From Burkholderiaceae bacterium (GTDB lineage Bacteria > Pseudomonadota > Gammaproteobacteria > Burkholderiales > Burkholderiaceae_A), in NCBI GenBank assembly GCA_018401615.1, contig JAGYKN010000010.1, positions 1 to 56,869 of the forward strand: a DNA stretch of 56,869 nucleotides, in the 5' to 3' direction. The first letter of the stretch is position 1, and every line of letters starts with the position of its first letter. Positions 9,860 to 21,290 of this stretch are shown here, piece by piece. The notes beneath the pieces were generated by a model, which was not told the DNA's origin, searched no databases, and saw only the letters and a list, made by a program, of their open reading frames with translations. The position numbers and the translations under genes were made by a program.

Positions 9860-10995
9860 ATCACCCTGACCAACTCGCGCTTTCCACCCTTGAAGGTGTA
9901 GAGGGTGAGGGTGCCGCCGTTGATGTCACCGTTCTTGTCAAATGAGATGGGGCCGGTGACGCCGTCGTACCTGATCTTGGCCAACTCCGGCAGATACGCC
10001 TTTGGGTCGATGGAGTCGGCCCTCTTCATGGCCTCGACCAGCACCATGGTCGCGTCGTAGACATAGGGTGAATAGAGTTTGACCTCCGCTTTCATCTCTT
10101 TTTCGAAACGGGCCCTGAAGGCCTTGTCTTTTTCAATGTACTTTCCAGACACGCCACCGGCCTCTGCGCAAAAGACCATGATGCTTTCAATGGCATCGCC
10201 AGCAAGCCGCGGAAGTTCGGTGGTGCAGATGCCGTCGCCGCCCATGAACTTGGCTTGGATGCCAAGTTGTTTGACCTGCCGCATCATGGGGCCGGCCACT
10301 GCGTCCATGCCGCCGTAAAAGAGCACGTCGGGCTTCTTGCCTTTAATTGTGGTGAGGATGGCCATGAAATCAGAGGCCTTATCGGTGGTGTACTCGCGGC
10401 CAACAACCTTGCCACCAGCGGCTTTGACGCCCTTTTCAAATTCATCTGCAACCCCTTGCCCATAGGCCGTGCGGTCATCGATGATTGCCACAGTCTTGCC
10501 CTTGAGGTCGTTGACGGCGTAGCGACCAAGGGTGCCACCGAGCCGGGCATCGTTGGCCACGACCCTAAAGGCGGTCTTGTAACCCTGGAGTGTGTACTTT
10601 GGGTTGGTTGCTGAGGGTGAGATCTGGGGAATACCTGCATCGGAATAAATCTTTGATGCAGGGATGGTGGTGCCGGAGTTTAAGTGCCCAATGACGCCGG
10701 CCACCTTTGCATCAACAAGTTTCTGAGCGGCTGCTGTGCCCTGCTTTGGATCGGCGCCATCGTCCTCCGAGAGCAGCTCAAACTTCACCGCCTTGCCACC
10801 GATTTTAAGGTTGCCCTTGTTGAGATCTGAGATGGCCAGTCTTGCACCAGCCTCGTTGTCCTTCCCGAGGTGGGCAATGCCACCAGTCATGGGGGCAACG
10901 TGACCGATCCTCACGGTGACGGTCTGGGCCTGGGTTGCACTGACCAAAAGAATCGAGACGGCAGCAGCGAGGACCTTTGCGGCGGGATTTTGCAT
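9853..10995 (-). CDS. Branched-chain amino acid ABC transporter substrate-binding protein
   Basis: This is a periplasmic type-I binding protein of the LivJ/LivK family (380 residues). It has an N-terminal signal peptide (cleavage near ATQAQ) followed by [28 protein letters not shown], the usual first strand and ligand-site region. The LivHMGF permease and ATPase genes are not next to it, so it is an orphan and would need a transporter encoded elsewhere. A ribosome site (AGGAGAG) lies 5 bp before the ATG. Its stop overlaps the convergent ppsA end by 7 bp. Leu/Ile/Val is the likely ligand, but this family also binds other amino acids and amides. Confidence 0.9.
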   Translation of the reverse strand: MQNPAAKVLAAAVSILLVSATQAQTVTVRIGHVAPMTGGIAHLGKDNEAGARLAISDLNKGNLKIGGKAVKFELLSEDDGADPKQGTAAAQKLVDAKVAGVIGHLNSGTTIPASKIYSDAGIPQISPSATNPKYTLQGYKTAFRVVANDARLGGTLGRYAVNDLKGKTVAIIDDRTAYGQGVADEFEKGVKAAGGKVVGREYTTDKASDFMAILTTIKGKKPDVLFYGGMDAVAGPMMRQVKQLGIQAKFMGGDGICTTELPRLAGDAIESIMVFCAEAGGVSGKYIEKDKAFRARFEKEMKAEVKLYSPYVYDATMVLVEAMKRADSIDPKAYLPELAKIRYDGVTGPISFDKNGDINGGTLTLYTFKGGKRELVRVIQ

Positions 10996-11086
10996 TCAAG
11001 CTCTCCTGTTGTGTTGAGGGTGATGAATCCCTGGACTCTACTACCAAGCCATTGAATTTGGCAGGGGTCCTGGCCCCATGGCCCCG

Positions 11087-11437
11087 TTAGCGTTTCCTGG
11101 TCCATCGATCCGGCACCCCGGCCTGCGCCTTTGTCTTTCGTCTGGCATCAACGCGTTGTTGACGGGCAAGCTTTGGGTCGGCAAGCAGCGCCCTAAGAAG
11201 GCCCAGGCAGTCCCCGTCGCGCAGGGGGTCATCGGCCTGAAGGCACTCGCCATCGCGAGAGAGTCCCACGCTGTGCTGCCAGGCGAGGTGCCATTGGGGG
11301 TCAGCCGGCAGGTGGTGTTGCACCTGACCGGCAAGGGCACCCTCTGGTAGTTCGATCTCTGCCCTCAGGGCACCCTGCGGCGTGGCTGCAATGAGTTCAA
11401 TGCGCAGAGAGAGAGGGTGGTCATGGCGAAGTGTCAT
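11087..11437 (-). CDS. rnfH: RnfH-family ubiquitin-like protein
   Basis: This small beta-grasp (ubiquitin-like) protein of the RnfH/UPF0125 family has 116 residues. The family signature near the C-terminus is present as PLRDGDCLGLLRALLADPK followed by a basic tail. RnfH genes usually sit just after ratA, as here, and the start overlaps the ratA stop by 4 bp. The biochemical role is not settled in the family, and no rnf electron-transport genes are nearby. The sequence is rather divergent at its N-terminus. Confidence 0.8.
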   Translation of the reverse strand: MTLRHDHPLSLRIELIAATPQGALRAEIELPEGALAGQVQHHLPADPQWHLAWQHSVGLSRDGECLQADDPLRDGDCLGLLRALLADPKLARQQRVDARRKTKAQAGVPDRWTRKR

Positions 11438-11877
11438 GGAGGTGGTGCCTCAAAGAGGGCCTCTGCCCGCTCAACAAAGGCGTCAACGAAAGTCTTGGTG
11501 ATCTGCTCAAAGATCGGGCCGACAAGTTTTTCAAGGACGCTGCTCGAGAACCGATACTCGAGCTGAAACTCGACCTTACAGCTTGCATCGTCAAGGGGCG
11601 TGAATCGCCACTGGCCCTCGAGGCTCTTGAAGGGGCCCCTGTCGAGCGACATCTTGATGGACCGGCCGGGCTCGTGATGGTTTCGAGTTGAAAACGATTG
11701 GCTCAGGCCCTTAAAGGCAATCTGAACCTCTGCCAAGACAGAACCGTCTGGCTGTGCGACGACGCTCGAGCCCCCGCACCATGGTAAAAAGAGGGGGTAA
11801 GACGCCACGTCTGCGACCAGACCAAACATTCTGTCGGAGGAGTAGGGGACCAATACGGACTTCACGACTTCTGACAT
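11434..11877 (-). CDS. ratA: RatA/COQ10-family START-like protein
   Basis: This 147-residue protein of the polyketide cyclase/START superfamily belongs to the RatA (YfjG)/Coq10 group. [30 protein letters not shown] is the diagnostic N-terminus; [14 protein letters not shown] and the final helix [21 protein letters not shown] also fit. E. coli RatA was reported to block 70S ribosome formation, while Coq10 relatives bind ubiquinone, so the true role here is open. Only 11 bp separate its start from the divergent smpB, a conserved pairing. Confidence 0.9.
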   Translation of the reverse strand: MSEVVKSVLVPYSSDRMFGLVADVASYPLFLPWCGGSSVVAQPDGSVLAEVQIAFKGLSQSFSTRNHHEPGRSIKMSLDRGPFKSLEGQWRFTPLDDASCKVEFQLEYRFSSSVLEKLVGPIFEQITKTFVDAFVERAEALFEAPPP

Positions 11878-11888
11878 CTCGGTATTTT

Positions 11889-12344
11889 ATGTCCATCATT
11901 GAGAACAAGAAGGCCTTTCACGACTACTTCATCGAAGACCGCTTTGAGGCGGGCTTGGTGCTCGAGGGCTGGGAGGCCAAGGCCATAAGAAGCGGTCGAG
12001 TGCAGATCAAAGAGGCCTATGTCGTGATTCGGCAGGCTGAGCTCTTTCTGATCGGCTGCCACATCTCTGCCTTACCAACCGCTTCTAAGCATGTGCTGCC
12101 CGACCCGGTGCGAACGCGCAAGCTCTTGCTCAAGGCCGAGGAAATCGACAAACTCATCGGCAAGGTGGAGCGCGCGGGCTATGCCCTGGTTCCAATCAAC
12201 CTGCATTTCTGCCGAGGACGAATCAAGCTCGAGATCGGTCTGGCCAAGGGCAAGAAGCAGCACGACAAGCGCGCGGCAGAGAAAGACCGGGAATGGCAGC
12301 GGGAAAAACAGCGGCTGGTTCGCAGCGTGACCCGGGCGGGCTGA
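11889..12344 (+). CDS. smpB: SsrA-binding protein SmpB
   Basis: SmpB binds tmRNA and delivers it to stalled ribosomes for trans-translation. The ATG at 11889 gives 151 residues starting [22 protein letters not shown]; the frame stays open upstream to 11754 but that part lies in rat[21 protein letters not shown] and KGKKQHDKR match the OB-fold core and the basic C-terminal tail that enters the decoding centre. No ssrA gene is seen nearby. It is 54 bp upstream of guaB. Confidence 0.96.
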   Translation: MSIIENKKAFHDYFIEDRFEAGLVLEGWEAKAIRSGRVQIKEAYVVIRQAELFLIGCHISALPTASKHVLPDPVRTRKLLLKAEEIDKLIGKVERAGYALVPINLHFCRGRIKLEIGLAKGKKQHDKRAAEKDREWQREKQRLVRSVTRAG

Positions 12345-12363
12345 GTTGGGGCTGTGAAGCCCG

Positions 12364-13861
<1,498 letters not shown>

Positions 13862-13862
<1 letters not shown>

Positions 13863-15475
13863 TGAGCCTGCACGACAAGATCTTGATCTTGGACTTTGGG
13901 TCTCAGGTGACCCAGCTCATTGCCCGCAGAATTCGGGAGGCCCATGTCTATTGCGAGGTCCATCCCTGCGATGTCTCCAACGAGTGGCTTTTGGAGGCGG
14001 CAGCAGACGGTGGGTTAAAGGGCATTGTCTTGTCCGGCTCATGCCAGTGTCTATGAAGAGTCGACCGATGCCACACCGTCTGTGGTCTTTGAGCTCGGTG
14101 TCCGAGGTACTGGGCATCTGCTATGGCATGCAGACCATGGCGCAGCAACTCGGTGGAAGGGTCGAGAACGGACAGACCCGAGAATTTGGCCGTACGCTGG
14201 TGCGAGCACGAGGCCACACCGCATTGCTCGAAGGCATCGCAGACGAGACGCCGCAGGGTCATGGCATGCTCAATGTCTGGATGAGCCATGGCGATAAGGT
14301 TGTTGAACTGCCGCCGGGTTCGAAGCTCATGGCCTCCACCGAAGCTGCTGTCCGATTGCAGGGATGGCAGATGAGGCTGCGCAGCGCTTCTACGCGGTGC
14401 AGTTCCACCCCAGTCACGCACACCCGCAAGGCAGGCCCTGCTCAACCGATTTGTGCTCGAGATCAGCGCCCGCCGGGACTGGAGTCATGGGAGACTACAT
14501 CAGCGAGGCCGTGGCCAAGATTCGTGATCAGGTTGGTGACGAGAAGGGTCGTCCTGGGTCTGTCGGGTGGGGTCGACTCGTCTGTGGCAAAAACGCTCAT
14601 TCCGCCGTGCCATTGGCGATCAGCTCACCTGCGTCTTTGTTGACCATGGGCTCTTGCGCTTAAATGAGGGCGACATGGTCATGGACATGTTTGTCGGTAA
14701 ACTGCATACCAAGGTTGTCGGGTTGATGCGGCTGAGCAGTTCCTCAGTCATCTGGCCGGCGTCCAGTGAACGAAGCCAAGCGCAAGATCATCGGCGAATT
14801 CGTTGAAGTCTTTGGGCCGAAGCAGCCCGCCTCAAAGCTGGCCTAGACGGCGCGCACCAGGGCGCCAAGTGGCTGGCCCAGGGCACCATTTACCCGGACG
14901 TGATCGAGTCCGGCGGCGCCAAGAATAAAAAGGCTGTGACCATCAAGAGCCACCACAACGTTGGCGGCCTGCCTGAGCAGCTCGGCCTCAAGCTACTCGA
15001 GCCGTTGCGCGAACTCTTTAAGGATGAGGTGCGAGAACTCGGTGTGGCCCTCGGCCTGCCGCACGAGATGGTCTACCGCCATCCATTTCCTGGACCGGGC
15101 CTTGGCGTGAGAATTCTGGGAGAGGTGAAGAAGGAATATGCCGACCTATTGCGCCAGGCAGACGCAATTTTCATCGAAGAGCTGCGTAGCTCTACTGACG
15201 AATCCGGCACCAGCTGGTACGACCTCACCAGTCAGGCCTTTGCCGTGTTCCTGCCGGTCAAGAGTGTGGGGGTGATGGGCGACGCTCGCACCTACGAGTT
15301 TGTGGTTGCCCTGCGTGCCGTGCAGACCAGCGACTTCATGACCGCTGACTGGGCCGAGCTGCCGTATGGGCTGCTCAAACGAGTGTCCGCTCGGATCATC
15401 AACGAGGTGCGCGGCATCAACCGGGTGACATACGATGTGTCGAGCAAGCCGCCGGCGACCATTGAGTGGGAGTAG
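13862..15475 (+). pseudogene. guaA: GMP synthase guaA, interrupted by about 11 frameshifts
   Basis: GuaA aminates XMP to GMP using glutamine. The N-terminus ([20 protein letters not shown]) is intact to about 14040, and everything after about 14820 is clean ([20 protein letters not shown]... [21 protein letters not shown]... PPATIEWE). Between them the protein signal hops among three frames: [87 protein letters not shown]. By hand I place indels near 14040, 14103, 14350, 14410, 14430, 14488, 14548, 14607, 14718, 14764 and 14815. Total length is 1,614 nt, exactly 538 codons, the size of an intact gene. Conserved motifs survive, so local sequence error is likelier than decay. Confidence 0.9.
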
Positions 15476-15547
15476 CGGCTTCGTGCTTGCCTGGAATGGC
15501 AGACATCGAGTGACTTCGGGCCTTTGCCCGGGGTGACAAGCCATGTG

Positions 15548-15970
15548 TCACTGGTCTTGCCACGGGTTGAGCACGTCAATATCGGCATGAGCGAAATCAC
15601 GGAAGTTGCGCGTCACGAGTTTGCAGTCGCAGGCCTGTGCCGTGGCCGCGATGATCGAATCGAAGGCGGCCATGGATTTGCCTTGTGCCTCGGCCATCAC
15701 GGTCATTTGTGCCCAGACTTCCGAAGCCTGTTGGTCAAACGCCAGGACTCGGTCTTCAAAGCCCGCTCTAAGCTGCTGCAGCCAAAGGGTCAATTCCGAC
15801 CGGCGTTTGGATGGGGGCAGTCTGGCGACACCCCGTTGCAACTCCCCCCAGGTCATTGAGCTGATGAACAGTTCATGGGGTTTGCGCGCCAGGAACCACT
15901 GAATCACATGGGCGTCCGGCGTGCTTTTGATCATCTCGGAGAGCACGCAGGTGTCCAGCAAATACCTCAT
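15548..15970 (-). CDS. vapC: VapC-type PIN-domain toxin ribonuclease
   Basis: This 140-residue PIN-domain protein would be the Mg2+-dependent RNase toxin of a type II toxin-antitoxin pair. The acidic metal ligands are placed as in VapC: Asp6 (YLLDTCVLSE), Glu43 (WGELQRG), Asp104 (AAFDSIIAATA) and Asp125 in TRNFRDF. It overlaps its antitoxin gene by 4 bp (ATGA), so the toxin is translated second. It lies 72 bp from the guaA stop in convergent orientation. VapC toxins often cut tRNA or rRNA; the target here is unknown. Confidence 0.92.
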   Translation of the reverse strand: MRYLLDTCVLSEMIKSTPDAHVIQWFLARKPHELFISSMTWGELQRGVARLPPSKRRSELTLWLQQLRAGFEDRVLAFDQQASEVWAQMTVMAEAQGKSMAAFDSIIAATAQACDCKLVTRNFRDFAHADIDVLNPWQDQ

Positions 15971-16212
15971 AGAACGAGGTCCCGAATGGACTCTCGGGAA
16001 CGGTCAAGCACCAAAGGTTCGCCGCGCGGCGCATTGAGGAGGCAGTCCATCAAGTTCGTGGTCTGACCGCTTAAACGACGGTAATCCTTGGCCGCCAAGA
16101 TGACAACAGCCTCTTCACCGCGTCGGGTGACGAGTTGTGGCCCTTCCTTGAGCGTGAGGTCCACGACCTCGCTGAACCGGCTCTTCGCTTCTTGCAGTTG
16201 CCATGTGTGCAT
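15967..16212 (-). CDS. Phd/YefM-family antitoxin
   Basis: This is the antitoxin partner of the adjacent VapC. It has a Phd/YefM fold N-terminus (WQLQEAKSRFSEVVDLTLKEGPQLVTRRG) that binds operator DNA, and a C-terminal toxin-binding tail. The start is chosen at 16212 because GGAGG lies 7 bp before that ATG; an in-frame ATG at 16224 would place this ribosome site inside the gene. The product is 81 residues. Such antitoxins usually repress their own promoter; AGTCAGACT, a small imperfectly centred palindrome just upstream, could be part of an operator. Confidence 0.88.
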   Translation of the reverse strand: MHTWQLQEAKSRFSEVVDLTLKEGPQLVTRRGEEAVVILAAKDYRRLSGQTTNLMDCLLNAPRGEPLVLDRSRESIRDLVL

Positions 16213-16387
16213 GATGGCCTCCATATCTAGTCAGACTGGTCAGTAGTATTCGGTCTCTGACTTGAATTGTCAATGGACGGTGTCTCGCGGCGTGATAGCG
16301 TTAACACCAGCGTAATCAGCGAGGCACGCAGTGCGGGCAGCGTCTTCGCCTTCGACGCCGACGCTGCGCAGTCGTGAGGACCGACCA

Positions 16388-17059
16388 ATGAACACACATC
16401 TGAAAATCGATTTTGTCTCCGATGTCTCATGCCCGTGGTGCGTGGTCGGCCTGCGGGCACTGGACCAGGCCTTGGCACGGGTCAGCCCGCAGATCAGTGC
16501 GACGCTGCATTTTCAGCCTTTCGAGCTCAACCCGACCATGGGGCCTGAAGGTCAGGACATCACCGAGCACATCACGCAAAAGTACGGTATTTCAAAGGCG
16601 CAGGCCGAAGCCAACCGGGCGGTCATCCGTGAGCGTGGGGCGGCGCTGGGCTTTACCTTCAGTGGCACCAACGCTGACGGTGGCGGGCGCAGCCGCACCT
16701 ACAACACCTTTGACGCGCATCGCTTGCTGCATTGGGCGCTCACGGTGGGCGCAGACAAGCAGAAGGCGCTCAAAGAGGGGTTATTCAAGGCCTATTTCAC
16801 GGATGGCGAGAGCCCCGCCTCGCACCCCGTCTTGATCAAAGTGGCGCAATCTGCGGGACTAGACTCTGTTCGAGCGGCCGAGATCTTGAACTCGGATGAA
16901 TTTGCGATGGAAGTGCGCGCAAGCGAGCAGTTCTTCCAGTCTCAGGGCATTCACTCTGTGCCTGCCGTCATCATCAACGACCGGCATTTGATCTCCGGCG
17001 GCCAGCCGGTCGACGTATTTGAGCAGGCACTGCGTCAGATCGCCCAGGCCGGCACTTAA
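16388..17059 (+). CDS. DsbA-family (FrnE-like) oxidoreductase
   Basis: This is a 223-residue DsbA-like thioredoxin-fold protein of the FrnE/2-hydroxychromene-2-carboxylate isomerase-related type. The redox motif CPWC is at Cys15-Cys18 (SDVSCPWCVVG), followed by the inserted helical domain and the cis-Pro loop GIHSVPAVIINDRHLISGGQPV. No signal peptide is seen, so it is likely cytoplasmic, as FrnE proteins are. The ATG at 16388 is preferred over an upstream GTG at 16331, which adds a Ser/Thr-rich tail foreign to the family. The 175-bp gap to the antitoxin gene is divergent and should hold both promoters; I see no clear consensus there. Confidence 0.9.
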   Translation: MNTHLKIDFVSDVSCPWCVVGLRALDQALARVSPQISATLHFQPFELNPTMGPEGQDITEHITQKYGISKAQAEANRAVIRERGAALGFTFSGTNADGGGRSRTYNTFDAHRLLHWALTVGADKQKALKEGLFKAYFTDGESPASHPVLIKVAQSAGLDSVRAAEILNSDEFAMEVRASEQFFQSQGIHSVPAVIINDRHLISGGQPVDVFEQALRQIAQAGT

Positions 17060-17146
17060 CTCAGCCGAGGCATCAGCCTATGCACCTGCCTGTTGGCGGA
17101 CCTTTCAAGGCGGACATGTTTCAACAGCAAGGGGTCATGCTAGACT

Positions 17147-17167
17147 GTGATCACGGATGTAATTACA
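17147..17167. promoter_or_regulatory. Two palindromes upstream of prlF, candidate autoregulatory operator
   Basis: GTGATCAC (17147-17154) and TGTAATTACA (17158-17167) are both perfect palindromes, separated by 3 bp, ending 12 bp before the prlF ATG. PrlF-type antitoxins carry an AbrB-like DNA-binding fold and repress their own operons, so this is a plausible operator. Function is inferred from position and symmetry only. Confidence 0.45.
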
Positions 17168-17179
17168 GAAAGACATGGC

Positions 17180-17497
17180 ATGACTCCAGAAACCTACTCA
17201 GGCAAAGTGACCGCCGTTGGTAACTCCACAGGTATCCGTTTTGACTCTGCGCTGTTCAAGTTACACCCGGAGTTTTCCGGGGAAATTCGGGCCACCATTC
17301 TCGCCGATGGTCACATGCTGGTATCAGCCAAGCCATTGGCCACTGATGTCTCCCAGGAGGCCGAGGACCCGGTGATGCTGGCCTTTTTGCAGTTTATTGC
17401 GAAGGACATGATCGATCGTCCGGAAGATATCGCTCCGCTTGATGTCGCTCAGATGGATCGCATCGCTCGCCTAGTGGCTGACGTCAAAACAGACTGA
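17180..17497 (+). CDS. prlF: PrlF-type antitoxin (AbrB/SpoVT-like)
   Basis: This is the antitoxin of a PrlF/YhaV type II pair. From ATG 17180 it has 105 residues with the swapped-hairpin AbrB-like N-terminus (YSGKVTAVGNSTGIRFDSALFKLHPEFSGEIRATILADGHMLVSA) and an acidic C-terminal segment (EDPVMLAFLQFIAKDMIDRPEDI) likely to wrap the toxin. The upstream GTG at 17147 in the same frame falls in the palindromic region and is not preferred. It is followed 20 bp later by the toxin gene. Confidence 0.9.
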   Translation: MTPETYSGKVTAVGNSTGIRFDSALFKLHPEFSGEIRATILADGHMLVSAKPLATDVSQEAEDPVMLAFLQFIAKDMIDRPEDIAPLDVAQMDRIARLVADVKTD

Positions 17498-17517
17498 TCC
17501 GCATAGACAGCCGGCGC

Positions 17518-17970
17518 ATGGTTAAGAATGGATGGCATCTCTACCGCCATCGCCTGTTTGCCGAGCGCCTTACTGAGCTTGAGCAGAGCGTTGCGGCGTT
17601 GGCCGCACGTGATCCGACGGGCTATAAGCTCCATCCGCAAACAAAATTGCTGGCCTCGGTGTTTAGGGCGATCAACGAGACGGTTCCTGCCGATCCCTCC
17701 GCCCAGGTGTTTAGACTGGGTCACACGCTTGGTGATGACCATGCGCACTGGCGCCGCGTCAAGAAGGGAATGCCTCAGCGGTACCGTTTGTTCTTCCGGT
17801 TCTCCTCCTCCCCACTGCCACTGATTGTTTATGTCTGGCTCAACGACGAGGATTCGCTGCGCAAGAAGGGGGCAAGGACCGACGTCTATGCCCAGTTCCG
17901 TGCCATGTTAGAGCGCGGTGAGGTGCCCGCTGGTATTGAGGATCTTCTCCGAGGCAGTGAAAGTCGGTGA
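17518..17970 (+). CDS. yhaV: YhaV-family ribonuclease toxin
   Basis: This 150-residue toxin is of the YhaV/RelE-like group, which in E. coli cleaves mRNA in a translation-dependent manner. The family profile is clear: NGWHLYRHRLFAERL at the N-terminus, then HTLGDDHAHWRRVKKGMPQRYRLFFRF, PLIVYVWLNDEDSLRKKGARTDVY near the end, and a C-terminal GEVPAGIEDLL. It lies 20 bp after prlF in the same operon, in the canonical antitoxin-first order. Confidence 0.93.
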   Translation: MVKNGWHLYRHRLFAERLTELEQSVAALAARDPTGYKLHPQTKLLASVFRAINETVPADPSAQVFRLGHTLGDDHAHWRRVKKGMPQRYRLFFRFSSSPLPLIVYVWLNDEDSLRKKGARTDVYAQFRAMLERGEVPAGIEDLLRGSESR

Positions 17971-18078
17971 CAGACAGCCCGAAACCGCTGTGCCCCTTGT
18001 TCGCTTCAAGGTCTGGTGGAAGCAAATGGTGGTGTCAAACGGCAAGCATCGCTTTTTTATTTTTGTGAGGCTCGGCCC

Positions 18079-19086
18079 ATGGATTCCTTGACGCAAATCG
18101 CATTGGGCGCCTCCATCGGGGTGGCCGTCATGGGTCGGCGCACAGCCGCCTGGAAGGCCGCGCTGTGGGGCGGTGTGGCTGGTTTGTTGCCAGATCTCGA
18201 TGCGCTCATCGACCACGGTGACCCAGTGCTCAATATGGTCTTGCACCGTGCCGAGACCCATGCTTTGTTTTGGTTGGCCTTGGCGTCGTGGCCGCTGGCT
18301 TGGTTGGTGGCGCGCATCTCCAACGAGCCCGCCTTGCAGCGGCGATGGTGGGTGGCCATCGCCTTGGCCTTGTTGACGCATCCGCTCCTGGACTGGTTCA
18401 CGATTTACGGCACGCAGCTATGGCTGCCTTTCTCAGACGAGGCCTTTGGTTTGGGCAGCCTCTTCATCATCGATCCGCTCTACAGCCTGCCCCTCATGGC
18501 CGGCGTGGTGTGGGCCACGTGTGGCGCCAGCCGGGGCCTGAGCGCCAATACCGTGGGCTTGGTGTGGAGTTGCGCGTATATCTTGTGGAGTGTGTTGGTT
18601 CAGCAGCACGTGTTGGGCCAGGCACATGCGTCTTTGCGCAGCGCAGGCCTGTCCACCGAGAAGGTGTTTGTGACGCCCGCGCCCTTTAACACTGTGCTGT
18701 GGCGAGTGGTGGCGGTCGATGGTGATCACCTGCACGAGGGTTTTTATTCCTTGGCAGACGGCGGGCGACCTGTGCGCTTTGATGCTTTTGATCGTGGCAG
18801 CGCATTGAAGTCTGAACACGCTCACCACCCGCAATTGCAGCGTCTGCAGCGCTTTGCCGATGGTTTTATCAGCCTGCGCCAAAACACCGCAGGCGATTTG
18901 GTCATGAGTGATTGGCGCATGGGTCAGTACCCAAACTTTGTCTTCACCTTCAACATCGGCCCAGCGCTGGCCGCCGGTGCAGCCCCGCCCGTGGCCACGC
19001 AGGAGCGTCGGACCCTGGACTTGTCCATTGGACTGGTTTGGTTATGGGCCCGCATGTGGGGCCAGGACATTGATCCACCGCGTTGA
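18079..19086 (+). CDS. YdjM/DUF457-type membrane-bound metal-dependent hydrolase family protein
   Basis: This 335-residue inner-membrane protein opens with MDSLTQIALGASIGVAVMG and has about four hydrophobic helices in its first 190 residues. Conserved polar residues lie within or next to these helices (LLPDLDALIDHGD, HRAETHALFW, THPLLDWFTIYGTQ, DPLYSLPL), the pattern of YdjM-type proteins predicted to bind metal. The C-terminal 140 residues are soluble. The ATG at 18079 is chosen because an upstream in-frame GTG-type extension to 18016 adds a non-membrane tail. The biological substrate is unknown. It is the last gene of the island. Confidence 0.82.
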   Translation: MDSLTQIALGASIGVAVMGRRTAAWKAALWGGVAGLLPDLDALIDHGDPVLNMVLHRAETHALFWLALASWPLAWLVARISNEPALQRRWWVAIALALLTHPLLDWFTIYGTQLWLPFSDEAFGLGSLFIIDPLYSLPLMAGVVWATCGASRGLSANTVGLVWSCAYILWSVLVQQHVLGQAHASLRSAGLSTEKVFVTPAPFNTVLWRVVAVDGDHLHEGFYSLADGGRPVRFDAFDRGSALKSEHAHHPQLQRLQRFADGFISLRQNTAGDLVMSDWRMGQYPNFVFTFNIGPALAAGAAPPVATQERRTLDLSIGLVWLWARMWGQDIDPPR

Positions 19087-19130
19087 CCAAGACAGGTGCT
19101 CTGGCAGCCCATGGACGCTTGCCTTTATAG

Positions 19131-20218
<1,088 letters not shown>

Positions 20219-20250
20219 GCCAGTGCGGCGAGGGAGGGGGTGCCAGTGAC

Positions 20251-21024
20251 TTACTGAATCTTGGCCTTGGCCTTTAGCCGCTGTTGAAACTCGGTGAGTC
20301 TCTTGCGTTGAATGGTCTCGGTGAGCTGGTCCCGGACGGTCTCGAAGTCTGGGTGTTTGTTTTCCCGCGTGTCATCGAGTCGGATCACATGCCATCCGAA
20401 CTGGGACTTGACCGGATCTTTCGTGACCTCTCCCTTCTTGAGGGCCACCATGGCGTCAGAGAATGACTGGACGAAACTCTGGGGTGTGGCCCAGTCGAGG
20501 TCTCCACCCTGGGCAGCTGAGCCAGGGTCTTTTGATTGTTTTGCCAAGCTCTGAAAGGAAGAGCCTGCCCGCAGCTTGTCGATGATGCTTCGGGCCTCGG
20601 CTTCGGAATCCACAAGGATGTGGCGTGACCGGTATTCAATGATGGGCTCGGCCGTGAGTTTGCTGTATTCCTGGCGAACCGCATCCTCGGTCAGCGGGTT
20701 TCGGGAGAGCTCGTCTTGCACCAGGGCCTGGATCAGAATCTGTTGACGAGAGGCCTCGATCTGAAACTTGTTCTGAGCCACGGCAGGCAGTCCCCGACGC
20801 TCAGCCTCCTGGAGAAGAATCTCTCGATCAACAAGTTCCTGCCGCACCAGGGTTGCCAACTCCGGGCTCGCCTGCTGCCCCTGCTTTTCAAGCTCTTGCA
20901 AGAAGAGGTCGGCCCGCTCCTTGGTGATGGGGCGGCCGTTGACCACGGCAATGTTCTGGGCCAAGGCCATGCCAGATGCAGCCAGGCTAATCATGATGAG
21001 GGAGAGTTTGAGTTCGCGAATCAT
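20251..21024 (-). CDS. PpiC-type periplasmic peptidyl-prolyl isomerase
   Basis: This 257-residue parvulin-domain foldase has an N-terminal signal peptide (cleavage after MALAQ), a helical SurA/PrsA-like N-domain (NIAVVNGRPITKERADLFLQELEKQ), and one rotamase domain from about residue 130 (EYRSRHILVDSEAEARSIIDKL... GGDLDW... FGWHVIRLDDTRE). It should assist folding of exported proteins. It overlaps bolA by 4 bp and ends the msrB-yciB-bolA-ppiC run. Confidence 0.92.
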   Translation of the reverse strand: MIRELKLSLIMISLAASGMALAQNIAVVNGRPITKERADLFLQELEKQGQQASPELATLVRQELVDREILLQEAERRGLPAVAQNKFQIEASRQQILIQALVQDELSRNPLTEDAVRQEYSKLTAEPIIEYRSRHILVDSEAEARSIIDKLRAGSSFQSLAKQSKDPGSAAQGGDLDWATPQSFVQSFSDAMVALKKGEVTKDPVKSQFGWHVIRLDDTRENKHPDFETVRDQLTETIQRKRLTEFQQRLKAKAKIQ

Positions 21025-21290
21025 AGAGACTCCGAGGGGGTTTTCGCGTCGATGGAGAGGGCGTGGATTCGCGTGTGCATCAGATGTTTGACGGCATCAT
21101 ACACAAGCCGATGCCGCCCAACCCTGGCCTGTCCCGCAAATGCCTCGCTCACAATGATCAGGTGAAAATGCCCGCCGCCAGCGGCAGCGCCTGCGTGGCC
21201 TTTGTGCTCGTCCGATTCATCCCAGAGATCGAGGACGCTCGGCGATAGGGCCTGTTGCAGGCATGCCTCGATCTCGTCTTTGAGGCTCAT
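21021..21290 (-). CDS. bolA: BolA-family protein
   Basis: This 89-residue BolA/IbaG-type protein partners monothiol glutaredoxins in iron-sulfur trafficking and may act as a transcriptional factor. GHFHLIIVSEAFAGQARVGRHRLVYDAVKHLM and the C-terminal HALSIDAKTPSE match the class II KH-like fold with its conserved His. Both ends overlap neighbours by 4 bp, which argues for coupled translation. Confidence 0.93.
   Translation of the reverse strand: MSLKDEIEACLQQALSPSVLDLWDESDEHKGHAGAAAGGGHFHLIIVSEAFAGQARVGRHRLVYDAVKHLMHTRIHALSIDAKTPSESL

Noticed and set aside
14030-14830. Programmed frameshifting or RNA editing as an explanation for guaA
   Set aside because: About 11 shifts of both signs with no slippery sequences or shared context cannot be programmed in any bacterial system I know; sequence error or decay is simpler.
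15476-15547. CGGGC-CTTT-GCCCG stem after guaA as a terminator
   Set aside because: The stem is only 5 bp and no T-run follows on either strand.
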